DNA of 64,000 bases from Angiostrongylus vasorum (lineage: Eukaryota; Nematoda; Chromadorea; Rhabditida; Metastrongylidae): assembly GCA_018806985.1 (NCBI GenBank), contig JADANN010000156.1, positions 386,949 to 450,948 of the forward strand, given 5' to 3'. The position numbers and the translations under genes are program-made. Below are positions 45,033 through 56,206 of the stretch, piece after piece. Below the pieces are notes generated by a model. It searched no databases and was not told where the DNA came from. It was given only the letters and a program-made list of their open reading frames with translations. Position 1 is the first letter of the stretch. The number at the start of each line of letters is the position of its first letter.

Positions 45033-45418
45033 CCTTCCAACGGTTTGCCGCCTCATCGTGGCTGGGAGGTGTTCCAGGGTGTCGGACTGCGATCTACAGC
45101 GAGAGGATTCGTCTCCCACGTACGGTCTCCCAAGCTGAGAAGGAGTCCGGCGTTTCCGTCAGGAAGCCCTAGCTAAGCGTAGACCAATACCAGGATCCAC
45201 CACCGTCTTGGTATCAAGGTCGCATGGTGGCAAATCTCCCTGTGATCCAAAAGGGCTGCGACTGCCTGTCGTGGTGACGAGCTGGGACAGACTTTGGCCA
45301 GGCTGACCCCGGGATTCCAGGGAACCACAATAGCTTAACGAGAAAGTCTCGGAGAAATGGTGATTGTGCTGGTGCCCGCACAACTAGTGAGGACGGGCCG
45401 TTCAAGTATCAAGTAAGT
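45033..45418 (-). mobile_element. SINE family B in right arm
   Basis: CCTTCCAACGGTTTGCCGCC, TCGTGGCTGGGAGGTGTTCC, CCGGCGTTTCCGTCAGG, GTGCTGGTGCCCGCACAAC and tail CAAGTATCAAGTAAGTATTG. Counterpart of 40417-40768. Confidence 0.8.
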
Positions 45419-46759
45419 ATTGTGTGTGTGTATGTGAACTGGAGTATTAAGTAAGCTACTTGTACCATTTCGTCGTTGTAGGATTTCTATCGAGCTCAAA
45501 CTCGTTGGTTTATTCAATGTCCACTCATCGTCGTCTTGCACCGTTCGGCCGCGTTGTTGAGTCAACTGGTTGTTTCGTCATCACCTCCACGTCATGTGGA
45601 TTTTCGGTCATCTTTTGGAACTATTCTTTTTTATTTTCGTTTTTATACGTCCCAGTACGTTTGGAGAGGAACATGGGATTCGTGGTTTTCGTTATAGTGA
45701 TGTGCAAGTGATTTTTGTCGCAAATTTTTGCGTCCAATTCGATACCTTTGGAACAATTTTGGACCTGTGAAGAGACGTGAGATTTCGTTTGTGGCATCTG
45801 TTTATTTATGGGGCCAATTCGATGCCCGTTCATTGTCGTACTTCCACCCGAAGCTCGTTCATTGTTGTACTCGTACCCGAAGTTCGTTCTTTGTTTATGT
45901 GGGAAATAAATACTTTGTATGTGTTGAAGTTCCGACAGAAAATCGTGGCTTCTTCATAAGCTCATTTGTTTCGTTCTCTACCATTCGACATTTCAACGGC
46001 TAAATCAGCATCATTCTTTAAAAAAAGACTTTCTGGCGTCCCTTAAATAATAAAACGGTCCCTTTTTCTTTATGTATGGTAGTTTTTCCTTCATTTTTCA
46101 TGCATTTTTTCAACTTAGTATTTTATTATCCCACAATGTGTGGTCTTGACAATGTTGTTTAAGATTCCTGAGCCCTATGGAGCACATCTTGGTGAATCTG
46201 ATCTTTGACGAGAACAAGATCGTGGCAACTGTGACCTTTTCCCGATATCAGGATATTCCTGTTGATGAGGCTTACAGGTTGTTCTTGTCTGTCTTCCTTT
46301 CGTTTTGTTTTGTTTTGTTTTGTTGTTATTGTCACTGCATTACTATACCATATAAGGGCGCGTGTGTCACTGTGGCCGGAGGAGCCCTGCAACACGCACA
46401 TCGGATCTAACTCCGCCCCCATGACCCACAAAGTCTTCCATAGGTCTTCCATGCTGTGGTTTGCAAAGTAGAGGGAACTTTATCTCGCCAACTTTGTATT
46501 GCATGCATGCATTTGATCCCACTAATTTGGTGACATCGTAGAACAAAAGCTCTGAATTCAGAAATTAGGTTAGATAGTAGCCATAATTCGAGATGCTTGA
46601 TGGAAAAGATGTTATTCTGGGAAGTAATTCTTTAAAAGTCAGGATCTCTTATCTGTTGGCTAGCACATATATTTTCACTTTTACATATTCGTTAGTCGTG
46701 GAATAAATGCGTAACAGCAGGAATGCTTTATAATGAGCTCATTCTCTGTTTCATTTTAG

Positions 46760-46884
46760 CCTTCTGAATTGCGGAGGCGTCTTTTCCAGGGGTCAATCGC
46801 AAAATCTATTAACGGAATCCTCGGAGCCTCCTTTATCACCTATGGATAACCTATCGCAATCATCCGCTTCTAGTGAAAGTTATG
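46760..46884 (+). CDS. internal exon (gene X)
   Basis: Acceptor TTTCATTTTAG and donor G|GTGATT bound a Ser-rich exon: LLNCGGVFSRGQSQNL, LTESSEPPLSPMDNLS, QSSASSESYG. It starts with one base and ends with one, so it joins in frame to the exon ending at 42900 and to the exon at 50343. The intron between would contain the whole right arm of the inverted repeat. Function unknown; looks like a linker of a regulatory protein. Confidence 0.5.
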
Positions 46885-46889
46885 GTGAT

Positions 46890-47280
46890 TGTGGGTTAAT
46901 TCTGTCGCTGATTTTTTGTGCACTAACGTTTTCTACTAGTTGCTTTAAGTGACGCATAGGAGTGCGATGCATTTCCAATTGACTGATAACATGTTGACCT
47001 AACTTCCTTTTTTTAAATCAAATGTGGAAAAGGTTTGCTTTGTCAGGCGCCGTTCCTTTCACAGTAACCATTAGTATGAGGTTGTTTCAAATATAACGAC
47101 TGATTTTATCGAAAATTTTGATTTGTTTTAACTTGGTGCAAGGATAACGTTGCCTGTTAAAGTACGAACCCTTTAAAGCGGCATATTTTTGCTAACTGCA
47201 TGCAAGTTCATACGTTAGTCTAGTATAGAATTGTGGTGTTTTTGAATACATTGATTGTTGGAAGGGATTTTTAGTAGTGG
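46890..47280. other. no feature seen
   Basis: AT-rich intronic or intergenic sequence. Confidence 0.4.
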
Positions 47281-47283
47281 TTT

Positions 47284-47525
47284 ACTTACTTACTTGGATA
47301 CTTGGACGGCCCGTGCCCACTGGTTGTGCGGGCCCTGGCATACTGTCCATTTTTTGGAGTTTTGCTGGTTAAGCTATTGTGGTTCCCTGGAATCCCTAGG
47401 TCAGGCTAGCCAAACTCTGCCCCAGGTCGCCATCACAACAGGCACTCGCCGCCCTTGTGGATCAGAGTGAGATTTATCACCATGCAACTGGTTTGATACC
47501 AAGTATGCGATGGATCCTGGTGTTG
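47284..47525 (+). mobile_element. SINE family B, partial
   Basis: Tail TACTTACTTGGATACTTGG, CCACTGGTTGTGCGGGCCC, CCTTGTGGATCAGAGTGAG, ATGGATCCTGGTGTTG, then lost. Confidence 0.75.
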
Positions 47526-47529
47526 ATTT

Positions 47530-48140
47530 ACTCTTAACTTATTTTGTTTTCGAGATGCTTAAATGGGCGGTAAACGGTTGACGTGGAGTTTTTGAGTTGC
47601 CTTAAAGAGTTTCACTGAGTTGATTCGATCGAGCAAAGTTAGTTGAGCAATGTTTGGTCGAAGCATGCCTTACATTAGGAATGGATCTTCTTTTGGCAAG
47701 TTCTGGATATTTATTTCAAAATTTTCTACGCACTTCGTCGACTTGATGAAATACTTTATGGTTGTGTTCATTTTGTTACGATTCTTAACGGTGTCCTTGA
47801 TCAGTCCTCCTTCAGCCTATCGATTAACAATCACTGCAGTATTTTGATGGTGCGATTTCCGTTTTGAGAAGTGTTTAGGAAGTTCTAATCATTCCTACCA
47901 ATGCACTAGACAGCTAGGTTGTTTTTATTGCGGGAAACAAGCTATAGGCAGAATTCGTAACGACGTTTTTTGGCTATGTGCATGGAGTTTGTGAAGTTTC
48001 TTCATTATTCTAATGTCGTTAAAGTCCTTAGTTGTTGATCGATTTACTCCGTATTCGCCCACGACCGTCCGACTAGCCTTTGTAGGATCAGTTTTTGATT
48101 GTCTGTTCCTGATAGTTGTTTAGATTTCTGCTGGTTTGTT
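47530..48140. other. no supported gene
   Basis: A 65-codon plus-strand ORF (47650-47847) is rich in Phe and Ile and has no splice support. Confidence 0.35.
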
Positions 48141-48144
48141 ACTA

Positions 48145-48315
48145 TGAGTGTCCGTTTTCACGGGCACTCATTGCTTTTGTATGAAGCATTGAACAGGGTT
48201 TAGCTTTTATTTGCTGCGTATTCTTTTTCATGACTGGATATAATGTGAAATACAACCACAAGAATGATGAGATATGGGTAAAACTAGGTATTGTAGCTGC
48301 TAGTGGAAAATAGGC
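48145..48315 (-). mobile_element. SINE family D 3' part
   Basis: CTTTTATTTGCTGCGTATTC, TTTTTCATGACTGGATATAA and ACCACAAGAATGATGAGATA. Inverted relative to 39005-39155 and shares flanking CACTCATTGCTTTTGTATG. Confidence 0.6.
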
Positions 48316-48659
48316 CTTCGAGTCAGTACTCGGCACCGAATATTCACTAGCTTTTAGCAGAATGCTCGACTTCGTGAGAAGACGCCACGCGGGACTTTTC
48401 GTAGTTGTCACAGAGCAATATCTCAAACTTGGGTAATTAAACCTTTAATACACAAATACAACATTAATAACATAATAGTAACGATGGAGAAGTAATGGTA
48501 GAGGAATGACGTGAGTTAAAGCTATGAGGTGCTAAGGCTAGTAGTGAAGTGAGGCTAACAACGAGATAATGGCATTCGAATATTACTATACCATTAATAA
48601 GTAATTAACACAATTACATTAACAGTAATAATGAATAATTACCAAGAAGTAACCGTTGG

Positions 48660-49640
48660 TTAGCCGTGAGCGATGCCGCGTCGCGTCTATCCGCGGCCGG
48701 CGCGGCGGCTGGGGTAGACAGTATGCTGAGGGCGGAGGAAGGAGACTGTATGCTGAGGCGAAGAGGGAGACAGTATGCTGAGGCGGAGAGGGATACAGAC
48801 GGACCGTATTTCCGGCTGAGCTAAGATTTCAACATTATAACGATGAGGTGCATTTTAGTGGATCAATGAGGACGGTAAGTGATGAGTCATCTACGGAACA
48901 CAGTCAGGCGGCTGGTCGTGGATAACGCTATGTAAACAACGTGAAGTTTGAGCATCGATGGGTGCCACCATTGCCTAAGTGTCAAGGGCCACTATGATAA
49001 TGGCTGGAAACTGATAAGCCTATAGCGGCTTAACAGAATACACAGCATAAGTTGGCCGCTCAGCGGCCTTGTACGCATGGCGTACCGTGTGGGAGGAATG
49101 GTACATGCCACCGATGGCGTTGCAGACAGAACGCATTTTAGTATAGCCGCCGCTACTGACAACGCACCGCAGATCAACTGATAAACAATGAACAGTGACA
49201 CTAGGATGAGGATCAGGATGATGATGACGATACAATGAGCTGGTGGGAAACGTGACGTAGTGACGATGATGCGAAGTTAACGTACAATTCGCAACTGTCA
49301 TTCAATAATGATATGATGAGTCCAATGTACAGTAATGACTATGTGCAGTATGACTTAACAACTGCGATAATCTACATTGGTGACACACGAGATCAATACG
49401 GTACGGATCTAGAAGGCGAACGAGCCCTGACAGGCGCGAACCAGGATAACAATTCACGAAGCTATTTATATGCTTCCGGAGAAGGCGGTATTTGGCATAG
49501 GTCCAGCATTATTACCGAAAACATCCGTCGGCTACCTCTCCATATCCTCTCAAAATCCTATGGTCAGCTGGCAGACGACTGCTCTCGCCAGCATCCTCAT
49601 TCTCATCTTGTTATTGTACGCACGATAACTTTTGGACAGT
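48660..49640. other. unassigned, partly GC-rich segment
   Basis: Contains a GC-rich patch (CGCGGCCGGCGCGGCGGC), tandem repeats at both sides and open frames on both strands (plus 49313-49642; minus 49020-49301) without recognisable domains. An old transposon or a promoter/first-exon region are both possible. Confidence 0.3.
48716..48792. repeat. 25-27-bp tandem repeat, three units
   Basis: Units start AGACAGTATGCTGAGG or AGACTGTATGCTGAGG and end GAGGG or GAAGG. Confidence 0.85.
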
Positions 49641-49655
49641 AATAACAAACAACAA

Positions 49656-49747
49656 GTTCGGATTCTAAGAATAGGTTTGCATAACAATACTGTTTACAGC
49701 GGTTCAGATTCTAAGAATAGATTTGCATAACAATACTGTTTACAGCG
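49656..49747. repeat. 46-bp tandem duplication
   Basis: GTTCGGATTCTAAGAATAGG / GTTCAGATTCTAAGAATAGA, each followed by TTTGCATAACAATACTG and TTTACAGCG, two copies with two differences. Confidence 0.9.
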
Positions 49748-49909
49748 ATCAAAGTTCCTTAGGATGGGACCAAGATATTTACGTTCTACGACATTTGCTA
49801 GGTAACTTGAGAAAAACGGATATGACACTTATTTCCGAAACATACAGTCATACAAAGATAGAAATAGATATAAAAGAAAAATAGAAACTATTCTGGGAAT
49901 AGCTGCTAT

Positions 49910-50300
49910 ACTAGGAACCTCAGGTGGACTTCGAACCCGCTATTGGCGTAATAGAGACCCACGTGCCACCCACCCCATTGACCGAGGGCCTTCTTTTGAC
50001 TTTCTCTCAGTCATGTTTTTACCCTATCGGTGGTGTCAGCAATCACATTACACCATTCACATCCCAAGTCATAGCCTGCCGTGAAAAAGGAGTAGGCAAT
50101 AAATAGGAGTTAAATTATTGTCATTTTTATTGCTGTTTCAGCTTATCCTTTTTCAGTGCCAATATGTGCTGTCCAGATCTTGTCCGTTGATGGGTGAATA
50201 CTGATGGGACCGTTAGGATAGCAAAAGAGCTTGAGATTATTAACAAATTCCTTCAGCGATGGGTGGAACCAAATGACAGGGCCGTATAAAATGTGAGGTT
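49910..50300. mobile_element. SINE family D pieces
   Basis: 49910-49990 is a minus-strand head (box B-like GCGGGTTCGAAGTCCACC). 50060-50120 is a plus-strand tail (AGTAGGCAATAAATAGG). 50165-50235 shares GTGCTGTCCAGATC with the 12.7 kb copy. An exon-like stretch at 50139-50195 belongs to this repeat. Confidence 0.5.
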
Positions 50301-50342
50301 TGAGACTGACACTTTTATAAATTTTCGTTTAATTTATTTCAG

Positions 50343-50423
50343 TGGACCAAGACAGTGACATCTATTCCAATCCACATTTTTCGTTATATTTGACACAAAT
50401 TATTGCTGGCCGACAGTCCGCAG
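50343..50423 (+). CDS. internal exon (gene X)
   Basis: Acceptor TTTAATTTATTTCAG and donor G|GTTTGA bound DQDSDIYSNPHFSLYL then TQIIAGRQSA. Begins with two bases and ends with one, which fits the exon ending at 46884 (G+TG). Not seen elsewhere in the window, so not one of the recognised repeats. Confidence 0.45.
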
Positions 50424-50756
50424 GTTTGAGGTTGTAAAAATCAATATCCTTTCATTTAGTTGCTATTCGAAAACATGAGTACGGTGACCTGCTCTTTATT
50501 TCCCTCTAATTTTTTGCGACCACTATTCTCTGCCCAAGGGGTTTTCCAGTCTACGAAACGCCTGCGAAGTGAACACGATACTAAAAAATCTAAATACATG
50601 TGATGCTATTTCTCAATAATTTCTTCTGAGCCGAAAAACGTTTAGTGTGGAGATGACATCTATACCTTTGATGAGTTGCGTGCTATGCAATGTTTATCAA
50701 GGTAGGTGCTGTTCAACCACAAGAACCTTTCTCTAATTCACACAATTTATTCAAGT

Positions 50757-51045
50757 GGGGGTGCACGTGGCGCAGTTGTCAGAAGCGCCATGTAACACAC
50801 ACGTGGAATCGATCACCGCTCTCATGGCCCACCAAACCTTTCATCCCTCCGGCGTCGGCATATTGGTAGCCGACTTGTCTTGGAGGGTAGCACCACTGAC
50901 TCGATAGATCGGCAGACCACCGCGAGTCATTGTAAACGTCAGACATGCATTCAGTCACCACCAAACGATGGTTAATGAAGTCGAATGCTCGGCGTATCCC
51001 ACAGGATTTGATCAAAGCCAACAGCTCCATCCTTTATCCTTTATT
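50757..51045 (+). mobile_element. SINE family A with tRNA-like head
   Basis: Head GGGTGCACGTGGCGCAGTTG with box B-like GGAATCGATCACC, then CATGGCCCACCAAACC, AGCCGACTTGTCTTGGAG, GATCGGCAGACCACCGCGAG and the tail TCCTTTATCCTTTATT. Confidence 0.8.
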
Positions 51046-51229
51046 CACGCGCCTGCTCTTTCTTGAGAAATTGGTTACTCGAGTCCTATCAAACCAACTG
51101 CAACGTGAACAATAAGTGCCCGACACGCAAGGCCCATTTTATTTCGTGAACTCTCATGGCTAATTAAAGTAGATGAGGTTCTTCGATAACTCTAAATCTG
51201 TTGATTTTGTGAATGTTATTGAATAGTGA

Positions 51230-51661
51230 ACAGTTGCAGGAACATGGAGTCTATCCCCAATGTCAGTTTGCTCTTAACGGCAAGATTCATGCGGAAAACG
51301 AGCACATTCCTATGAACAGAAACTGGTGGTTCTTTGACACCTCATTGGTACCTGTATTCTGTACACAGAAAAAGAACTGTCACTGCCCAAAAAGCACGAA
51401 TCAAATCGTGTACGATGAGGAACTCTTCAGTAAAATCCTTCCCTATGACTGGCAGATTAATGAAGACCCGATTGGACCTAAAATTTGTGACGAAATCGTC
51501 TCAGTTCCTCGCGAAAGAAGTTCAAACCGCGCATGCATTACTGCTAAGGAGATGGTCGAAAAGTCAAGGAGTCTGCAGCTTCATTCTACTGCAACACACC
51601 TAACAAGGCTGATAATAAACGCCAGCTGCAGATGATGTTTATGGCAGGAGGATTTACATAG
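51230..51661 (+). CDS. coding exon or exons, probably gene X, frame break near 3' end
   Basis: Acceptor TTGCAG at 51239 (or TAG at 51229) precedes a 130-codon open frame with clear codon bias: EHGVYPQCQFALNGK, NEHIPMNRNWWFFDTS, CTQKKNCHCPKSTNQ, VYDEELFSKILPYDW, DPIGPKICDEIVS. Near 51560 the coding signal moves to another frame (YCNTPNKADNKRQLQ, MMFMAGGFT) before TAG|GTACAA at 51661. This implies a short intron, a frameshift or pseudogenisation. Cys-rich; no family recognised. Confidence 0.45.
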
Positions 51662-51854
51662 GTACAAACATTAGAATCTCGATAAATTAGTTAAAATTCA
51701 AGGATAAGGAAGCAGATTTCCTAGCAACGAAGTTCAAGGGCTTATGGCTGAAGTTGAGCACGCACCAAGTCTTGAAAAACGTGTGATTACCTAAAACATT
51801 ACTAACATATCGGTTTTTTCGAATTATTTTTGTCTAAAGCAAGCTAATTTCAAG

Positions 51855-51969
51855 GAAACCGAGTCTAGCTGTTAACAACCTCGTGTTTGCTCAATGGAAG
51901 ACAGAGCTTGGATCGACAGAATATTCCACCAATCACAACTTTGTCTACCATGCTATGGTACTTTTCACG
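51855..51969 (+). CDS. internal exon (gene X)
   Basis: Acceptor GCTAATTTCAAG and donor ACG|GTAAGA bound KPSLAVNNLVFAQWKTE, LGSTEYSTNHNFVYHAM, VLFT. Ends in phase 0, matching the exon at 58028. A second frame across the region encodes two CxxC pairs (CLPC, CLGC) and is the alternative reading. Confidence 0.4.
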
Positions 51970-52236
51970 GTAAGACCTACGACCAGAGGAAGATTCTTGA
52001 ATTGCGAGTTACAACGAATTGTCTTGGTTGCAATAAAAGGTTCTCAAAAAGTTGCAAACACTACGAGAAAATGATAGGCATTTTTCTAGAATGAAACAAG
52101 TGAAGACCAACAAAACCTTCACACAACGGCAGATTCAATTTCTTATCTTCCTAGTGAATTTTCTTTTCTGAGGTGATTCGATAAGTCTAGTCAATAGAAT
52201 GCTGGCGCTGAAATGACGTCATAGACTGTGGATTTG

Positions 52237-52518
52237 TTACTCTTTCATTTGTCTGGCGCGAATAGAACAATTAGAGTTGCTCTTGTACACGACAGAGAGA
52301 TTTCTGAACTTTATTGGCCCCTGTCCGAATCGCTCGACACGTGATACATGTGATCTTAAAAACAATACGCCACCTATAGATATCCTAATGGTCTGGCGAC
52401 TAGTCGACAGTAGAACGTCTACATGAGGAAGATCGATTTTTTCGTACTTCAACGGTAGTTTTTGAACGAATAAAGAGGGCAGGACACAAATTATCGCTCC
52501 ATCATTTTGTGTTTTCAT
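52237..52518 (-). CDS. hypothetical ORF next to RTE end
   Basis: Open minus-strand frame of 93 codons (KLPLKYEKIDLPHVDVLL, RQTIRISIGGVLFLRSH, FGQGPIKFRNLSVVYK). It starts just downstream of the truncated RTE. No family recognised; it could be part of another decayed element. Confidence 0.3.
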   Translation of the reverse strand: MKTQNDGAIICVLPSLFVQKLPLKYEKIDLPHVDVLLSTSRQTIRISIGGVLFLRSHVSRVERFGQGPIKFRNLSVVYKSNSNCSIRARQMKE

Positions 52519-52544
52519 AATATTTGTGTGTATAGAGCACTTCG

Positions 52545-54590
52545 TTCAATGCATATGATAAGAGAAAGAATCGTGGAGTGGAAAATGACAGCACAGAGTT
52601 TGGTGTTCTTTGTTCTTTTCACTACATCCTCTATGCTCTTGAAAGCTACCCAAGCCGCTCGCTCCCATCTGCTCAACTGTGGAGCTAAGTCGTTCATTAT
52701 GTTAATTTCACGACCCAGATAGACGCAGCAGAAGCACTGGGAAATATTCATTTCGTTGAGCGTGCATGGATCATACGTAAGTAATCCGTTCCTCATAGAC
52801 ATCGTTTCTGTGAGATTTAGTAGAAGACCAATCTTGCCAATGCTTTAGCAAAGTCGGCCAGCACTCGTACTGCTTGCGTAATGCTTTCGAGTTACAAGAA
52901 CGATGCCATCAGCAAAGCAAAGATTGTGTAATTGCCGATCATCGGTTCTCGCTCCCATGTCGTTCCATTCCAATGTTCGTATGACGTTCTCTAGGGTGGG
53001 AGTGAATAATTTTGACGAGATGGTATCGGCTTGTCTAGCCCCCTGTTTTGACGTTGATGCCAATATCGTTGCAGAATGGTGATATCTGGGTGGTGAAATT
53101 TTTCTACAACTCACGAAGAATCTTTATATACTGAGTAAGGGCTCTCTAATTGTCCAGAGCTTCTATGACTGCTTTTATTCCGTCTGTGTTAAAAGCCTTC
53201 TTTAAATCGATGAAAGCGAGACAGAACGGTGTCTTGTACTCTCGCTGTCGTAAAATGAGTCTTGTTATCGTGTAAATGTGCTCCATCGTTCGAAATCCTT
53301 TTCAAAAGCCTGCTTGCTCATACAGCTATCATTCGTCCAGTTTTCTCTCAATAGTGTTTGGTATAACTCCAGCGAAAGGTTCATGGAGCACCGACGTCGA
53401 AAACATTGGGCGATACTTGCCTTTATTGTGGAGGTCACCCTTCTTGAACAATAGCACGGTCTTGTCTTCCATTGAATAGGGAGCTTACATTCAGACATGT
53501 CACCTCTGAAAGCCGACCCAGTATGTTTAGGAAAACTGGGTGAGGGTCCTCCAGGTGTTCAAATCTTACGCTGTCCGTACGTGGTGCTGTTGGATTTTCC
53601 ACTGACGAACTAGGATGTCGGATTTCGGAATGGAAAACCGGTAGTACCACATATCCATCCTCCTTTATTTCACATAAAGGCAGGAGGAGTTCTGAGTTGT
53701 AATCGTGAATGATTTTCTCTATTGCCTTTCTGGACGCTGTAACTGTTCCGTCTGCGCGTCGAAGTGCAATCATCTCGGTTTTACAATTGGAGAAGCTTCG
53801 GTGGGCTTTGCGAATGCTCTTTCCAGTTTTCGCAACTTCGACCATAACTACTGCTCTTCTGTCTTCAAGATCTTTTTTTTATCGCCTCTTTGCATTGTAT
53901 TGCAAGTTCGGACGTTTGTTGATGGATGTACCTTATCCTTCTCGCCTTCATGACGAAGTCCTCTTTCGAGGATTTAGTTGCAAGTGTTTGTGCATTGTAG
54001 GCACAGAAGTCACCTTAGATCGTTGCGAATTAGGCAGCTTAAAATGACACTGAGATTTTAGCAGCCTCTCCGCACTCGTCCTACCCGAACGCTCCCGAAT
54101 CGGGGCTCTTTCGGGGTAAACAGAGTAGAGTCCGTTTATTTTTGATACCTAGGTATGGCTTGCCAATCTCTGAACGTGTGGAGAGGAAGCTGGGTATGCT
54201 CATGGGTAACTTGCCCGTTTTTTCCACAGTAGACACGGGGGTTGCTTCTTGGAGGCGACTCCTAACCGCCTCCCATACACTTCCGTGTTACTTGGTTGTA
54301 AGCTTTTTGGTCGAAGTGACTCGTAGAACATAATGCGCATAAACTAGATCTCACCCACACAGGCACGCATGAATACGCCTCTTAAATACAGGATGCATTT
54401 GTCAGTCCGGCGCAGCAGAACAAGGAAGGAAGCTCCTGGACCCACCTGTGTCTCAGCGAAGCAAAGGTCGATTTTGGTCCACAACTAACATGTCATCCTC
54501 CACCTAGGTTCGCGTCACGTTGCCTCGCGATTAACCGGCAGGAGATCTCTATATGAGGAAGATCAGTGGTATAAATATACTAATATAACA
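52545..54590 (-). mobile_element. RTE-type LINE copy with 5' region
   Basis: From the 5' side (54590): untranslated part shared with 31.8-32.04 kb, endonuclease N-terminal remnant, linker (VAKTGKSIRKAHRSF, FSNCKTEMIALRRADGT), RT fingers (YVVLPVFHSEIRHPSS, NPTAPRTDSVRFEHL), palm (QADTISSKLFTPTLEN, HNLCFADGIVLVTRK with FADD changed to FADG), GLLTYDPCTLNEMNIS, and truncation at about 52545. Most of the endonuclease core is deleted. Inactive. Confidence 0.9.
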
Positions 54591-54682
54591 ACATAGGTTT
54601 ATCCAGTCAAGTATGAGAATCTTCAAGGTGTAATACACAGAATAACAGTCCCAAACGGCATGCACTTCGTCAAACGTTTTAC

Positions 54683-55357
54683 TTTATCCGCCGTATAGGA
54701 AACCCAGCGTTGCAACAAAATCGAAGAAGTAGGCGGGGCAGAAGGTGTTACACCATAGTTGAGCTGCTGTGCTTTAAATTCTGCCCGGTTATTTCCCATC
54801 ATGCACAGGACTAACATAGATTTAGTAGCTTCAGTAATGATTACGTAGAATGTGATTGCTGGATATCTGGTAGTGGAATAGTCAAATATTATCAGCTAGC
54901 AAGAGCTTCAGCACAGCTTTTACCTGTGAAAGCGTTCTACTGATTGACGCATTTTTTCCCAGTGATGCAGAGGTAGCTTTCTTAAGCGCTTCTAGAGTTA
55001 TCTACCTCGTTGTCACATGGAAACTTCATTTGCCACAAAATTCTCTGCAACCGGACGACTCTGACGTGACTGCACTGCAGGACTGACTTCGTGATTGAAG
55101 CGGCGAATTAGTCAGGGTAACTTAGCAGAAAGCGAACTTCCAAAACATTGGAAAGGTGAGGGAACGAGATAACGCGTCGCTTACAAATCTTCTTGTAACC
55201 CCCTTCTCTACTCAAAAAATTGCACCTTGCTTCCATGCATTTCCAGAGCATGTATTCCCTATTGACGCTCAGAACGTGCATGTACCTGAAACATACTAGT
55301 ATTGGTGCACTAACGTACCAATTTCGCAGCTTAGGAGCCACGAGGGTTTGGTTGGGC
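54683..55357 (-). CDS. minus-strand exons of an unassigned, probably membrane, protein
   Basis: Exons 55319-55357 (PNQTLVAPKLRN) and 55226-55285 (YMHVLSVNREYMLWKCMEA) join in phase (2+1, giving Trp). Further down, 54916-54980 (LPLHHWEKMRQSVERFH; donor CAG|GTAAAA) joins in phase to 54683-54870 (acceptor CCACTACCAG; YPAITFYVIITEATKSM, LVLCMMGNNRAEFKAQQ, YGVTPSAPPTSSILLQR, WVSYTADK; donor AAA|GTAAAA). The latter has a likely membrane segment. The link between the two pairs is unresolved, and downstream an RTE copy interrupts the locus. Splice signals are strong; no secure family. Confidence 0.45.
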
Positions 55358-55637
55358 CTGCGCAGGTTTAACAAGGATCTCGAGAGTATTGAATGGCATC
55401 ACGACAGCTAATGATCCCAGCAAATTTTAGATGTAACATATTCACGCTGATGCACACCATTTACGTGCAGCAGATTCCCAAATAATTTTGAAATATTAGG
55501 CAGTTTAGTAGCAAAAGATCGAGGCACTCACCATTCTCTTGTCTCTGATTACTCCATTCTTAGAAGGCTTTCCAGAGAAGTGATTTATGAAATGAAAGGT
55601 AAGAAATAAGGTGGTAGGTGGAAGACGAAATGAAAGC

Positions 55638-56030
55638 TAAGGGAGCAGGTAGAACAGTGGTAGTGATGCCCGTCATCACAGGCATGCTGCTAATTCGAAT
55701 CCGCTCCGAGCCAACCAAATCTCTCATCCCTCCAGGGTCGGGAAATTGGTACTGGGCTTGTCCGGGAAAACACTGCTTTCTGAAATGCATTTGAGAACGC
55801 TCCAGCCCGGTTATCTCAGGACTACAGCGAGAATTGCTCCAACAGCATTCTACGACAATCAAGATGAAATGAAAATCCTCAGGCAACAACTGAGGCCACA
55901 CGTAAAGTTCGAATATCTTCGTGGACAATGGATGCGAGAGAAACGAATCGAATGCAAGAAGTGCTGCGATCAGCACAGAAGACGTGAAGATGGGTCGAAA
56001 TAAAATAAAATAAAAATAAATAAAAGGCAA
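55638..56030 (+). mobile_element. SINE family A2, best long-form copy
   Basis: tRNA-like head (box A-like GGTAGAACAGTGGTAGTG, box B-like AATTCGAATCC), then ATCTCTCATCCCTCCAGGG, ATTGGTACTGGGCTTGTCC, a 200-base body with GTTCGAATATCTTCGTGG, GAGAGAAACGAATCGAATGC, and a tail of repeated AAATAAAATA. Confidence 0.75.
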
Positions 56031-56120
56031 GAAATTAATTCTCATTTCGTGAATCACTTCAAAACAAGGAGCAGCGGTTAAAGTGTACTCATTACAGCAC
56101 GTCATTCAGATAATAAACAA

Positions 56121-56126
56121 ATTTAT
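56121..56126 (-). terminator. poly(A) signal
   Basis: AATAAA on the minus strand, 81 bases after the stop codon at 56207. Confidence 0.6.
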
Positions 56127-56206
56127 TTTCAATAACAAAGCATGAAAATACAAAACCAGCAATAAAGGCAACAATCACTACAGTAAATGTCCGATAAAAG
56201 TGCTAT

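Larger units (their letters stand above)
43195..46452. repeat. right arm of the large inverted repeat
   Basis: Reverse complement of 39309-42548. Mirrored order: SINE B, unique segment, long TA microsatellite (44345-44548), unique segment, TA microsatellite (44945-45015), SINE B (45033-45418), unique segment with two minisatellite units (45824-45895), TTTTG-rich run, SINE A head (46350-46452). Homology stops inside the SINE A body at GTCTTCCAT. Confidence 0.95.

Noticed and set aside
50139..50195. Exon-like stretch after TTTCAG (SVPICAVQILSVDG)
   Set aside because: Shared with family D sequence at 12.7 kb, and its phase does not fit the neighbouring exon.
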